13,509 nucleotides of DNA from an uncultured Oscillospiraceae bacterium (GCA_944385595.1 CALWXY010000102.1:1-13509); one strand, 5' to 3'; shown: positions 1 through 7,091, numbered from the stretch's first letter. The notes: generated from the sequence alone by a model not told the origin. Translations and numbers: made by a program.

Positions 1-1080
1 CTCGACGCACTCGAGGCCGCAGACGTGGCCCTTGTCGTCGCCGACAACGCGGACAGGATTGTTGAGGAGCTTGAAGATAATCTCCTCCTCCTGGGCGTGG
101 TGGACCTCCTCAAGACGGGCGGGCAGCTCGTTCATGGAGCGGCGGTAGACTATGTAGACCTCCTCGGCGCCCATGCGCTTGGCGCAGCGGGCGGCGTCCA
201 TGGCGACGTTGCCGCCGCCGACGACGGCGACGCGCTTGACCGATTTGATCGGGGTGTCGTACTCGGGCAGGTAGGCCTTCATGAGGTTGATGCGGGTGAG
301 GTACTCGTTGGCGGAGTAGACGCCCAGCAGGTTCTCGCCGGGGATGTGCAGGAACTGCGGCAGGCCGGCGCCGGAGCCGATGAACACGGCCTCGAAGCCG
401 TCCTCGAACAGCTCGTCGACGCTCATGGCGCGGCCGATGACGGCATTGGTGACGACCTTGACGCCGAAGTACTCGAGCTTCTTAATCTCCTGGGCGACTA
501 TGGCCTTGGGGAGACGGAACTCGGGGATACCGTAGACCAGGACTCCGCCGGGCTTATGGAAGGCCTCGAAGATGGTGACGTCGTAGCCGCGGCGGGCGAG
601 GTCGCCCGCGCAGGTGAGGCCGGCGGGGCCGGAGCCGATGACGGCGACCTTGTGGCCGTTGGACTCGGGCTTAACAGGGGCGGCGTCGCTGTGGCCGTGC
701 TGCATGTGGTAGTCGGCGACGAAGCGCTCCAGGCGGCCGACGGCGACGGGCTCGCCCTTTATGCCGCGGACGCACTTGCCCTCGCACTGGTTCTCCTGCG
801 GGCAGACACGGCCGCAGATGGCGGGCAGGGAGTTCGTCGAGGTGATGATCTTATAGGCCTCGTCGAAGTCGCCCTCGGCGACCTTGGCGATGAACTCGGG
901 GATGCGGACGTTGACGGGGCAGCCGGACACGCAGGGCATGTTCTTGCAGTGCAGGCAGCGCTGCGCCTCGTCCTTCGCCATCTCGGCGGTATAGCCGAGG
1001 GCGACCTCGTCAAAGTTCTTGTTTCTCACCAGAGGCTCCTGCTCCGGCATGGGATTCTTTTTCAGTGCCATATTAGCCAC
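1..1080 (-). CDS. nfnB: NfnB-type NADPH-binding flavoprotein subunit (GltA/glutamate synthase small-subunit family), partial
   Basis: The first 360 codons are present and the C-terminus lies beyond the left edge. The N-terminus has two cysteine clusters, RCLHCKNMPCVSGCP (C42, C45, C50, C54) and C89/C93/C99/C103, as in the two-[4Fe-4S] domain of GltD-like proteins. Next come a dinucleotide fold with GSGPAGL (about 149-155, FAD) and a second with GGGNVAMDAAR (288-298, NADPH). A GTG start at 1080 is chosen because GGAGG at 1093-1089 lies 8 nt upstream; the in-frame ATG at 1071 would be 17 nt away. The start overlaps the end of nfnA by 8 nt, so translation is probably coupled. The family alone fits a glutamate synthase small subunit. 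Pairing with an NfnA-like partner instead points to the electron-bifurcating NADH-dependent reduced ferredoxin:NADP+ oxidoreductase. Family is near certain; the Nfn role is inferred from the pair. Confidence 0.9.
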   Translation of the reverse strand, partial: MANMALKKNPMPEQEPLVRNKNFDEVALGYTAEMAKDEAQRCLHCKNMPCVSGCPVNVRIPEFIAKVAEGDFDEAYKIITSTNSLPAICGRVCPQENQCEGKCVRGIKGEPVAVGRLERFVADYHMQHGHSDAAPVKPESNGHKVAVIGSGPAGLTCAGDLARRGYDVTIFEAFHKPGGVLVYGIPEFRLPKAIVAQEIKKLEYFGVKVVTNAVIGRAMSVDELFEDGFEAVFIGSGAGLPQFLHIPGENLLGVYSANEYLTRINLMKAYLPEYDTPIKSVKRVAVVGGGNVAMDAARCAKRMGAEEVYIVYRRSMNELPARLEEVHHAQEEEIIFKLLNNPVRVVGDDKGHVCGLECVE

Positions 1081-1924
1081 GGCGAACACCTCCAGTTATT
1101 CTGCAAATGTGCTGCTTTGCCTCGGTCTCCTCGTCCTTATAGAAGGAGTTGCGGTTGAGCAGCTCGTCCCAGTCGACCAGGTGGCCGTCGAACTCGGGGC
1201 CGTCGACGCAGGCGAACTTGGTCTCTCCGCCGACAGTGACGCGGCAGCCGCCGCACATGCCGGTGCCGTCTATCATGATGGGGTTGAGGGAGACGATGGT
1301 CTTGATGCCGTAGGGCTTGGTGGCCACGCAGACGAACTTCATCATGATGGTGGGGCCGATGGCGACGACCTCGTCGTAATCGCGGCCGGACTCGATGAGC
1401 TCCTTGAGCTTGTCGGTGGTGAAGCCCTTCCAGCCGTAGGAGCCGTCGTCGGTGCAGAGGTGGAGATTGGTGCAGCCGGCGCGCATCTCATCCTCGAGGA
1501 TGACGATGTCCTTGCTGCGGAAGCCGGCAATCATGTCGACCTCGATGCCGTGCTCGTGCATACCCTTGGCGACCGGGTAGGCGATGGCGCAGCCGACGCC
1601 GCCGCCGACAACGGCGACGCGCTTCAGACCCTCCATGTTGGTGGGTCTGCCCAGGGGGCCGACAAAGTCGGCGATGCAGTCGCCCTCCTCCATGAGGTTG
1701 AGCATCTGGGTGGATTTGCCGGCAGGCTGGAACATGATGGTGACGGTTCCCTTCTCGCGGTCATAGTCCGCGATGGTGAGGGGGACGCGCTCGCCCAGCT
1801 CGTCAAGTCTGAAGATGATGAACTGGCCGGCCTGGCACTTTCTCGCCACCAGCGGGGCCTCTATGACCATTTCGGTCGTGGTGCCGGCAGCGTTGAGAAT
1901 ACGCTTTTTTAGAATTTTATACAT
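1073..1924 (-). CDS. nfnA: NfnA-type ferredoxin:NAD(P) oxidoreductase subunit (FAD, NAD, [2Fe-2S])
   Basis: 283 aa, the usual size of the family that includes dihydroorotate dehydrogenase electron-transfer subunits and sulfide dehydrogenase/NfnA. The FAD domain is N-terminal, with RVPLTI at 46-51. The NAD domain has VVGGGVGCA at 105-113. The C-terminal iron-sulfur site is IDGTGMCGGC (C224, C227) plus C239, with D219 just before; known NfnA clusters use three Cys and one Asp. In Nfn complexes this subunit takes electrons from NADH and passes them through its [2Fe-2S] cluster to NfnB, coupling NADH and reduced ferredoxin to NADP+ reduction in the cytoplasm. ATG at 1924 is preferred over TTG at 1930 because GAGGG at 1935-1931 is 6 nt from the ATG. 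It is first in the operon. A PyrK-like or sulfide dehydrogenase role is less likely, since no PyrD is seen next to it and a GltA-type partner follows directly. Confidence 0.9.
   Translation of the reverse strand: MYKILKKRILNAAGTTTEMVIEAPLVARKCQAGQFIIFRLDELGERVPLTIADYDREKGTVTIMFQPAGKSTQMLNLMEEGDCIADFVGPLGRPTNMEGLKRVAVVGGGVGCAIAYPVAKGMHEHGIEVDMIAGFRSKDIVILEDEMRAGCTNLHLCTDDGSYGWKGFTTDKLKELIESGRDYDEVVAIGPTIMMKFVCVATKPYGIKTIVSLNPIMIDGTGMCGGCRVTVGGETKFACVDGPEFDGHLVDWDELLNRNSFYKDEETEAKQHICRITGGVRRG
1089..1093 (-). promoter_or_regulatory. Ribosome binding site deciding the GTG start of nfnB
   Basis: GGAGG on the minus strand, 8 nt before GTG at 1080. It lies inside the last codons of nfnA and favours GTG over the ATG three codons later. 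Confidence 0.7.
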
Positions 1925-1964
1925 AACCAACCCTCTATCCTATTATTGTGCTTTGCACTTGCTA

Positions 1965-1973
1965 ATTATATCA
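1965..1973 (-). promoter_or_regulatory. Extended -10 promoter for nfnA-nfnB
   Basis: TGATATAAT on the minus strand is a perfect TGn extended -10, about 40 nt before the nfnA start codon. At 17 bp the -35 position reads only TTTTAT. A perfect TTGACA at 1988-1983 is 12 bp away, too close to be its normal partner. An extended -10 can work without a good -35. Confidence 0.5.
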
Positions 1974-1988
1974 CAATTCACTTGTCAA

Positions 1989-2148
1989 TAAAATAGCAAA
2001 TTTCAGTTTTGGGAACAACTTTTAGACGTTTTTTATTCCAAAATCGCCATTTTGTCATAGAACTTTGTTATAGCAATAACGCATCCGGTTATTTTATTAA
2101 CTAACACGTCACTCCGCGGCCCATTCCCCCCTCCCGAAGAAGGCTGAA
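1989..2148. other. AT-rich non-coding spacer upstream of nfnA
   Basis: No gene is supported between the nfnA promoter and the murF terminator. The part from 1989 to about 2100 is much more AT-rich than the surrounding genes. It holds one clear small inverted repeat, GTTAT-AGCA-ATAAC at 2067-2080, discussed as a possible operator. Confidence 0.5.
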
Positions 2149-2181
2149 AAGGCGGCTCCGGGGGCATCCCGGAGCCGCCTT
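2149..2181 (-). terminator. Intrinsic terminator after murF
   Basis: A 14-bp perfect stem (2149-2162 with 2168-2181) closes a 5-nt loop. It starts 11 nt past the murF stop in the minus direction. The T run after it on the minus strand is short (TTTT, partly in the stem), but the hairpin is very GC-rich. On the plus strand it is followed by ATTGTAATTTTT, with no plus gene to serve. Confidence 0.75.
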
Positions 2182-2192
2182 ATTGTAATTTT

Positions 2193-3545
2193 TCACAAAG
2201 ATTTCAGCGCCTCGGTCACATCCTCAAAGTGCATACCGCGCGAGGCCTTGACCAGCACCCTGTCGCCGGGGCGCACTATATTGTGCAGATTCGCGAGAAG
2301 CTCTGATTTTTCCGCAAAATGCAGTGCCTCGCAGCGCTTCGACGCGGCCTCGTGGATATGCGCCGCCTCCGCGCCCTGAGTCACGACGAGGTCGGCGCAT
2401 TCGGCGGCAAACTCGCCCACCTTCGCATGGAGAGCGGCGCTGTCGTCGCCCAGCTCAAGCATATCGCCGAGTATGCACACCCGTCTCGGCCCCAGCAGCG
2501 ACAGAGAGCGCAGCGCCGACATGGCCGAATTGGGGTTTGAGTTATAACAATCGTCTATAATTACCATACCACCGGTCTCAAGCACGCTGGAGCGGCGGCC
2601 GACGGTCGAATAAGCGGCTATGCCCGCGGCTATCTCAGAGTCGCTCAGCCCCAGCTCCGCGCCGACGGCGGCGGCGGCCAGCGCCGCGTAGACAAGGTGG
2701 TCGCCGAAGGCGTTTATCCGCACCGGGAAGCTCCTTCCCCGGCAGCACAGCTCAAACACCATGCCGTCCAGTCCCAGGGCGCGGACGTTTTTCGCGCGGA
2801 CGGCGCATCCATTGCCGAGGCCGTAGTACACGGTTCGCAGCGGCGCTTTGTACGAGCGGAGCAGCTCATCGTCGCCGTTGAGCACCAGAGTGCCGTTTTC
2901 GGGCATGCCGAGGCTGATGGCGGTCTTTGCGCGCAGGACGCCGTCGAGTCCGCCGAGCCCCTGCAGGTGCGAGTAGCCCACGCATCTGATGACGGCTATA
3001 TCGGGCCGCACCATATCGGTGAGGCGCTCCATCTCGCCGAAGCCGGATATGCCCATCTCGACCACGGCGGCCTCGCAGCCGTCGTCGAGGCCGAAGAGCG
3101 TGAGCGGCACGCCCAGCTCGTTGTTGTAGTTCCCGGCGGTCTTGAGCGTTTTGAAGCGCTGCGACAGCACCGAGGCCGTCATCTCCTTGGTGGAGGTCTT
3201 GCCGACGCTGCCTGTTATGCCCACGACGGGCATGTGGAACTGCTGTCTGTAATAGGCTGCTATTCTGCCGAGGGCGCGCTGGGTGTCGTCGGCGAGTATA
3301 TACGGCAGCGAGGTCGGCGCCGGGCTGCGCTGGCACAGAGCGCAGAGCGCTCCGCGCTCCCTCGCGCTCTCGAGGTGGTCGTGGCCGTCGGTGCGAGCGC
3401 CGGGTATGGCGGCGAACATGCAGCCCTCCCCCGCCTCGCGGCTGTCGCGGGTGATGAAGCTGATCTCGCGGTCTTTGATATCCTCGCCGCCGATCAGCTC
3501 GCCGCCGCAAATCTGCGCGGCCAGAGCCGGAGTTATGCCCCTCAT
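2193..3545 (-). CDS. murF: UDP-N-acetylmuramoyl-tripeptide--D-alanyl-D-alanine ligase (MurF)
   Basis: 450 aa, typical length. MurF adds D-Ala-D-Ala to the UDP-MurNAc-tripeptide with ATP, the last cytoplasmic step of the peptidoglycan stem peptide. The N-terminal substrate domain is followed by the Mur-ligase P-loop GITGSVGKTST (109-119) and GNYNNELGVP (138-147, the MurF form of this motif). Then come GDH (281-283) at the usual GxH site, DDCYNSNPNS (331-340), GDMLELG (360-366) and KASRGMHFE (433-441). ATG at 3545 is preferred over a start at 3584 because GGAGGAG lies 8 nt before it and because the longer start would overlap ddl by 43 nt. As chosen, it overlaps the ddl stop in ATGA, so translation is coupled to the enzyme that makes its dipeptide substrate. 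Confidence 0.96.
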   Translation of the reverse strand: MRGITPALAAQICGGELIGGEDIKDREISFITRDSREAGEGCMFAAIPGARTDGHDHLESARERGALCALCQRSPAPTSLPYILADDTQRALGRIAAYYRQQFHMPVVGITGSVGKTSTKEMTASVLSQRFKTLKTAGNYNNELGVPLTLFGLDDGCEAAVVEMGISGFGEMERLTDMVRPDIAVIRCVGYSHLQGLGGLDGVLRAKTAISLGMPENGTLVLNGDDELLRSYKAPLRTVYYGLGNGCAVRAKNVRALGLDGMVFELCCRGRSFPVRINAFGDHLVYAALAAAAVGAELGLSDSEIAAGIAAYSTVGRRSSVLETGGMVIIDDCYNSNPNSAMSALRSLSLLGPRRVCILGDMLELGDDSAALHAKVGEFAAECADLVVTQGAEAAHIHEAASKRCEALHFAEKSELLANLHNIVRPGDRVLVKASRGMHFEDVTEALKSL

Positions 3546-4576
3546 CTGTATTTCTCCTCCGAGACCTCGATTATCCGCTCGCACAGCTCGCCGAAGCTCA
3601 TGCCCTCGGCGGCGGCCATCTGCGGGATGAGGCTGGTGGGCGTCATGCCCGGCAGCGTGTTCGCCTCGAGGCAGAATATCTCGCCGCGCTCATCCATCAA
3701 AAAGTCGACGCGGCAGTAGGCCTCTATCATCAGCAGACTGTTCACCCGCTCGGCGAGGCGCTGGACGCGCTCAGTGTCCTCCGCGCTGATGGGCGCGGGG
3801 CACAGCTCGTCGGTGAGCCCCGCCTGGTATTTGTTCTTATAGTCGTAGAACCCGGTTTTGGGGATTATCTCTATGACGGGCATGGCCTTGCCGTCCATGA
3901 CGCCGACGGTCAGCTCCCTGCCGCGCACATAGCGCTCGACTATGAGCTTATCCTCGTAGCCGAAGGCGAGCTCGAGGTATTTCTCATACTCATCCGGCTC
4001 GCTCACTATGTAGGTGCCGACGCTTGAGCCGCCGGAGCAGGGCTTCACGACGCAGGGGAAGCCCACGTTCTCATACGGCTTGCAGCCTTTTTTCAGGACT
4101 ATGCCGTCCGGCACGGAGACGCCGCCGCTGCGCAGCAGAGTTTTGGTCAGCCCCTTGTTCATGGCGATGGCGCTGCCGAGATAGCCGCAGCCGGTGTATT
4201 TGATGCCGTAGACGTCGAACAGGGCCTGGAAGCGGCCGTTCTCGCCGTCCTCACCGTGCAGGGCGAGGAAGGTGAAGTCCGCCGCGCGGCAAATCTCTAT
4301 GACGTTTTTGCCTATGAGGGCGTCGTCGTCCTGACTGCGGCTGCGGCGCACGGCCTCGAGATCCGGCTCCCGCTCGCCGACGGCTCCGCCCAGGGCGGGC
4401 TGCTCCATATCGAATATCTCGTGCGGGTCGCTGTACTGTCCCTGATAGCCGAAGAACACGTCGACCAGCACGGCCTTGTGCCCCCGCTCGCGCAGCGCCC
4501 TCGCGACGCCGCTGCCGCTGCTTATCGAGACGTCGCGCTCATTGCTGAGCCCGCCGCAGAGAACCACTATGTTCAT
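3542..4576 (-). CDS. ddl: D-alanine--D-alanine ligase
   Basis: 344 aa ATP-grasp enzyme that joins two D-alanines with ATP hydrolysis in the cytoplasm. Visible motifs are NERDVSISS (12-20, with catalytic E13), LHGEDGENG (106-114), the glycine-rich loop KPCSGGSSVG (178-187), the omega-loop FYDYKNKY (243-250), YCRVDFL (287-293) and EANTLPGMTPTSLIP (304-318, Mg ligands). The last omega-loop residue is Tyr. Known D-Ala-D-Lac ligases carry Phe or His in this part of the loop, so an ordinary D-Ala-D-Ala product and vancomycin-sensitive precursor are predicted. The stretch around 45-98 between the first motif and LHGEDGENG is longer than in short Ddl forms. The ATG at 4576 has AAGGAAG about 8 nt upstream. 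It is the first gene of ddl-murF. Confidence 0.96.
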   Translation of the reverse strand: MNIVVLCGGLSNERDVSISSGSGVARALRERGHKAVLVDVFFGYQGQYSDPHEIFDMEQPALGGAVGEREPDLEAVRRSRSQDDDALIGKNVIEICRAADFTFLALHGEDGENGRFQALFDVYGIKYTGCGYLGSAIAMNKGLTKTLLRSGGVSVPDGIVLKKGCKPYENVGFPCVVKPCSGGSSVGTYIVSEPDEYEKYLELAFGYEDKLIVERYVRGRELTVGVMDGKAMPVIEIIPKTGFYDYKNKYQAGLTDELCPAPISAEDTERVQRLAERVNSLLMIEAYCRVDFLMDERGEIFCLEANTLPGMTPTSLIPQMAAAEGMSFGELCERIIEVSEEKYR

Positions 4577-4615
4577 CTATAACACTTCCTTTGCCGTTAT
4601 GGCTGAATCCACGAT

Positions 4616-4644
4616 ATTATAGCACACCGTCACCGCCATATCAA
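4616..4644 (-). promoter_or_regulatory. Promoter for ddl-murF
   Basis: On the minus strand, TTGATA (4644-4639), a 17-bp spacer and a perfect TATAAT (4621-4616), about 40 nt before the ddl start codon. It is divergent from the exonuclease promoter. Confidence 0.75.
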
Positions 4645-4686
4645 CAGAATAAGGTCGCCGAGCGGCGGCGTCATTCACAAAAAAGC

Positions 4687-4715
4687 TTGTAAATATGCGG
4701 TCTTGGTGATATAAT
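4687..4715 (+). promoter_or_regulatory. Promoter for the exonuclease gene
   Basis: TTGTAA (4687-4692), a 17-bp spacer and TATAAT (4710-4715) preceded by TGn, giving an extended -10 TGATATAAT identical to the nfnA one. It is about 38 nt before the start codon. Confidence 0.75.
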
Positions 4716-4752
4716 ATTAAGGCTTTTTAACGAGTATGAAAGGGTGCGGCTG

Positions 4753-5721
4753 ATGCCATACATAGTTGTTGACCTCGAGTGGAACCAGGCCATGTCTTCC
4801 AAGGCCTCTATTTTTAACAAGCTGCCGCTGCGGCTGCGCGGCGAAATCATCCAGATCGGCGCCGTCAAGCTCAACGACGACTTTACCCCCGGAGATGAGT
4901 TTCAGGTCGACGTCAAACCGGTCTTCTTCCGCCGTATTCACTACAAGGTGAAAAAACTCACCGGCTTCGACAAGGAGCGCCTCGCCGGCGGCATGAAATT
5001 CCAGCAGGCCATGCAGCAGTTCCTCGACTGGTGCGGCCCCGACTGCACCTGCCTCACCTGGGGCTTCGACGACAAGAACATCATGGAGCAGAACCTCACA
5101 GTCCACGACCTCGACATAGACTGGATGGGCAACTGGGTCAACCTCCAGGTCATATATAACCTCCAAATCGAGGGTGACCGCAACCAGAAGAGCCTCGCCA
5201 CCGCCATGGAGCACTTCGGCATAGAGCAGACCCGCGTCGCGCACGACGCACTCGGCGACGCATACAACACCGCCCTCGTCTGCTCCAGGCTCGACCTCAT
5301 AGCCGGTCTCCAGCAGTACGCCAAGGCCAGGCGCGTCCTCCCCAGCTGCCGCAGCTGCGACGAGGCCCGCGCCGCCGACGAGCCGGAGCCCATCGAGCAC
5401 ATCGCGCTCGAGCACCATCTCACCCGTGACGACGTCTGGGCCGACCCCGCCGTCAGCTCCTTCAAATGCCCAGACTGCGGCAGCGACACCGAGATGACCC
5501 GCTGGGTCAATCAGGGCGACAAGCGCTACATGTGCCTCGCCCGCTGCCCCGAGCACGGCGCCTATCTCGTCCGCATACGCCTGCGCCACTGTGACGACGA
5601 CACCTGGTCCGCCAACCGCCTCGTCTACAAGGCCGACGACAAAATGGAGGATTTCTTCCGCGCCAAGGCCAATCAGAGCCGCCGCACACGTCGCCGCCGC
5701 CGCAAATCCGCCAAAAAATAA
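4753..5721 (+). CDS. DEDDh-family 3'-5' exonuclease with C-terminal zinc-ribbon-like segment
   Basis: 322 aa. Residues 1-185 form an RNase T/DnaQ-like exonuclease fold: Exo I DLE (D7, E9), Exo II WGFDDKN (D106) and Exo III HDALGDAYNTA (H164, D169). These are the catalytic acidic residues and histidine of DEDDh enzymes, which use two metal ions to trim DNA or RNA from the 3' end. The N-terminal half resembles stand-alone exonucleases of the KapD/Eri-1 type more than the DnaQ proofreading subunit. Beyond the domain lie CRSC (199-202), then CPDC (239-242) with CLARC (261-265), spaced like a zinc ribbon, and a tail with SRRTRRRRRRKSAKK that probably binds nucleic acid. The ATG at 4753 has AAAGGG 8 nt upstream; GTG at 4744 is inside that site. 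It is monocistronic. Substrate (DNA or RNA) cannot be told from the sequence. Confidence 0.85.
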   Translation: MPYIVVDLEWNQAMSSKASIFNKLPLRLRGEIIQIGAVKLNDDFTPGDEFQVDVKPVFFRRIHYKVKKLTGFDKERLAGGMKFQQAMQQFLDWCGPDCTCLTWGFDDKNIMEQNLTVHDLDIDWMGNWVNLQVIYNLQIEGDRNQKSLATAMEHFGIEQTRVAHDALGDAYNTALVCSRLDLIAGLQQYAKARRVLPSCRSCDEARAADEPEPIEHIALEHHLTRDDVWADPAVSSFKCPDCGSDTEMTRWVNQGDKRYMCLARCPEHGAYLVRIRLRHCDDDTWSANRLVYKADDKMEDFFRAKANQSRRTRRRRRKSAKK

Positions 5722-5730
5722 AATAAACAG

Positions 5731-5765
5731 AACAAGACCCGGCGGAAAATCCGCCGGGTCTTGTT
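5731..5765. terminator. Bidirectional terminator between the exonuclease gene and degV
   Basis: A 16-bp perfect stem (5731-5746 with 5750-5765) closes an AAA loop. It lies 9 nt past the exonuclease stop and 6 nt past the degV stop of the convergent gene. T-rich tracts follow on both strands: TTGTTTC on plus, and TTGTTCTGTTTATTTTATTTT, read partly through the stem, on minus. Confidence 0.88.
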
Positions 5766-5771
5766 TCAATC

Positions 5772-6623
5772 TCACACAGCTTTGCCCTCGAAGCCGAGGA
5801 TGATGCCGCCGCGCTCGGCGTAGTAGCTGCACAGGCCGCCGGTTGACATAATGTCGATATCGCTCATCGGATACTTCTTTCTAATCTCGTCGGCGATGTA
5901 ATTTGCCGTGCTCTCGTTCTGGCAGTGCGTGATTACGACGCGGCCGCCCTCGTAGCCGCGGCTGTCCATCTCGCTGACCATCTTGTTGTAGATGTTCAGC
6001 CTGCCGCGCAGCTTGAACATCATCTCAAGAGTGCCGTGCTCGCTGGCGCAGCCGAGGATTTTTATGCCGAGTATGCCGGCGATATTGCCCGCTATGCGGC
6101 TGACGCGCCCGTTTTTGATCAGGTTCTCCAGCGACTGCAGGGCGAAAAACAGGTGCAGGTGACGGTGGTACTCGCTCACATGGCCTCTCACGGTCTCAAA
6201 GTCGGCTCCATCGGAGATAAGCTCCGCGGTTTTCCTCGCGAGCAGGGTCATCTCCGGGCCGGTGGACAGCGTGTCGAGCAGGAAAATCTTGCGCTCGGGG
6301 TATTTCTCCATGAACATGCGCATGGCCACCTGGGCGCTGGCGTAGCTGCCGGAGAGCTGGCTCGTGATGGTGAACACAAACACGCACTCGGACTTCTCAT
6401 ACGCCGCGAGCCAGGCCGCGGGCGACGGGGCCGCGCTGCCGGTTTTGCCTTTGTAGGAGTACAGCTCTTCGAGGAACGCGTCGAGGTCGAGAGTGTCGTC
6501 ATCGACGAACTCCTTCTCGCCTACGTCGAGCTTGAGGGGGACGCGGGTGTAGTCAATATCGCCGCAGCCCCACTCGAGTTTTTTGAGGTCGCAGCTCGAA
6601 TCCACGACTATACCGTATTTCAT
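5772..6623 (-). CDS. DegV family protein (fatty-acid-binding, FakB-like)
   Basis: 283 aa, normal for the family. DegV/FakB proteins bind one fatty acid and present it to the kinase FakA for phosphorylation, feeding exogenous or recycled acyl chains into phospholipids; many clostridial paralogs are unassigned. Seen here are IVVDSSCDL (5-13), KTGSAAPSP (60-68, family TSQPSP site), SQLSGSYASA (88-97) and LENLIKNGRVSR (165-176). The C-terminal segment reads GGLCSYYAERGGIILGFEG where many relatives carry an HxGPG motif, so the residue at the usual His position seems to be Tyr. ATG at 6623 is chosen because GGTGGAG lies 6 nt upstream; GTG at 6635 has no such site. It is monocistronic, with its own promoter and a shared terminator. 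No fakA is visible in the window. Confidence 0.9.
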   Translation of the reverse strand: MKYGIVVDSSCDLKKLEWGCGDIDYTRVPLKLDVGEKEFVDDDTLDLDAFLEELYSYKGKTGSAAPSPAAWLAAYEKSECVFVFTITSQLSGSYASAQVAMRMFMEKYPERKIFLLDTLSTGPEMTLLARKTAELISDGADFETVRGHVSEYHRHLHLFFALQSLENLIKNGRVSRIAGNIAGILGIKILGCASEHGTLEMMFKLRGRLNIYNKMVSEMDSRGYEGGRVVITHCQNESTANYIADEIRKKYPMSDIDIMSTGGLCSYYAERGGIILGFEGKAV

Positions 6624-6664
6624 AAACCTCTCCACCTAACATCTGGTATTGAAAACTATGTATT

Positions 6665-6693
6665 ATTGTATACGATATCCAGGCTCATTTCAA
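6665..6693 (-). promoter_or_regulatory. Promoter for degV
   Basis: On the minus strand, TTGAAA (6693-6688), a 17-bp spacer and TACAAT (6670-6665), each one base from consensus. It is about 42 nt before the degV start codon. Confidence 0.75.
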
Positions 6694-6750
6694 CCATTTT
6701 TGTCCGCAAATGCCCCCAAAATAATCCGTATATTTTGTGCATTTCGACGA

Positions 6751-6779
6751 TTGACTCACGCACTTTAAAGTGTTACACT
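6751..6779 (+). promoter_or_regulatory. Promoter for the T-box leader and symporter
   Basis: TTGACT (6751-6756), a 17-bp spacer and TACACT (6774-6779), placed just before the first conserved T-box nucleotides. Transcription should start near 6786, giving a leader of about 300 nt. Confidence 0.75.
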
Positions 6780-6790
6780 ATGTACCACTA

Positions 6791-7060
6791 AAGGCCGTGA
6801 CCGGAAAGAAGTAACCGATGACCTCCCCCTCAGAGAACTGCCGGTTGGTGCAAGGCAGCGGGGGCGTCTTTGGCGAATACATTCCGCGAGCCGGGCACTG
6901 AAAGGCCAGCGCCGAGTAGACTGCCACGGGTTCGCCCGTTATCGCGATAGGGTATGCTCGTACCCGACGAGGCCCCTCGCCGTGAGGCCGGGGCGAATAG
7001 AGGTGGTACCACGAGATCTTGTATCCCGTCCTCTGCTATCAATGCGGGGACGGGTTTTTT
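6791..7060 (+). promoter_or_regulatory. T-box riboswitch, predicted tyrosine (UAC) specifier
   Basis: The full architecture can be read. Stem I has CGGAA/TTCCG (6802-6806, 6882-6886) below a specifier loop whose 5' side is AGAAGTAA and whose 3' side is CGAATACA. Above it are CCGATGAC/GTCTTTGG, a C5/G5 stem, the AGAGA bulge (6832-6836) and the distal CTGCC/GGCAG hairpin with GGTTGGTGCAA. After the GAA of the specifier loop comes TAC (6878-6880) then A, so the specifier is Tyr. A second AGTA (6915-6918) lies in the stem II region. The T-box AATAGAGGTGGTACCACG is at 6996-7013; its TGGT would pair with ACCA, and bacterial tRNA-Tyr has A73. AGAGG (7000-7004) can pair with CCTCT (7030-7034) as antiterminator, competing with the terminator. 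Uncharged tRNA-Tyr should let transcription proceed. Confidence 0.95.
7025..7060 (+). terminator. Conditional terminator of the T-box
   Basis: CCCGTCCTC (7025-7033) pairs with GGGGACGGG (7046-7054), 9 bp including one G-U, followed by six T (7055-7060). Its left arm overlaps the 3' strand of the antiterminator, so the two structures exclude each other. Confidence 0.9.
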
Positions 7061-7091
7061 GCGTCCCGCAAAAAGAAAGGTCATGGTAAAA

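Noticed and set aside
25..1158. Long plus-strand frames opposite nfnB and nfnA
   Set aside because: They are shadows of the minus-strand genes, rich in repeated Gly/Ala/Val/Asp, with no recognisable domain.
1983..1988. Perfect TTGACA as -35 for nfnA
   Set aside because: It is only 12 bp from the clear TATAAT, and the hexamer 17 bp downstream of it (TTAGCA) is a poor -10.
4736..4753. Five-codon leader ORF (ATG AAA GGG TGC GGC TGA) overlapping the exonuclease start
   Set aside because: No ribosome binding site precedes it, and its codons are simply the ribosome binding site of the real gene.
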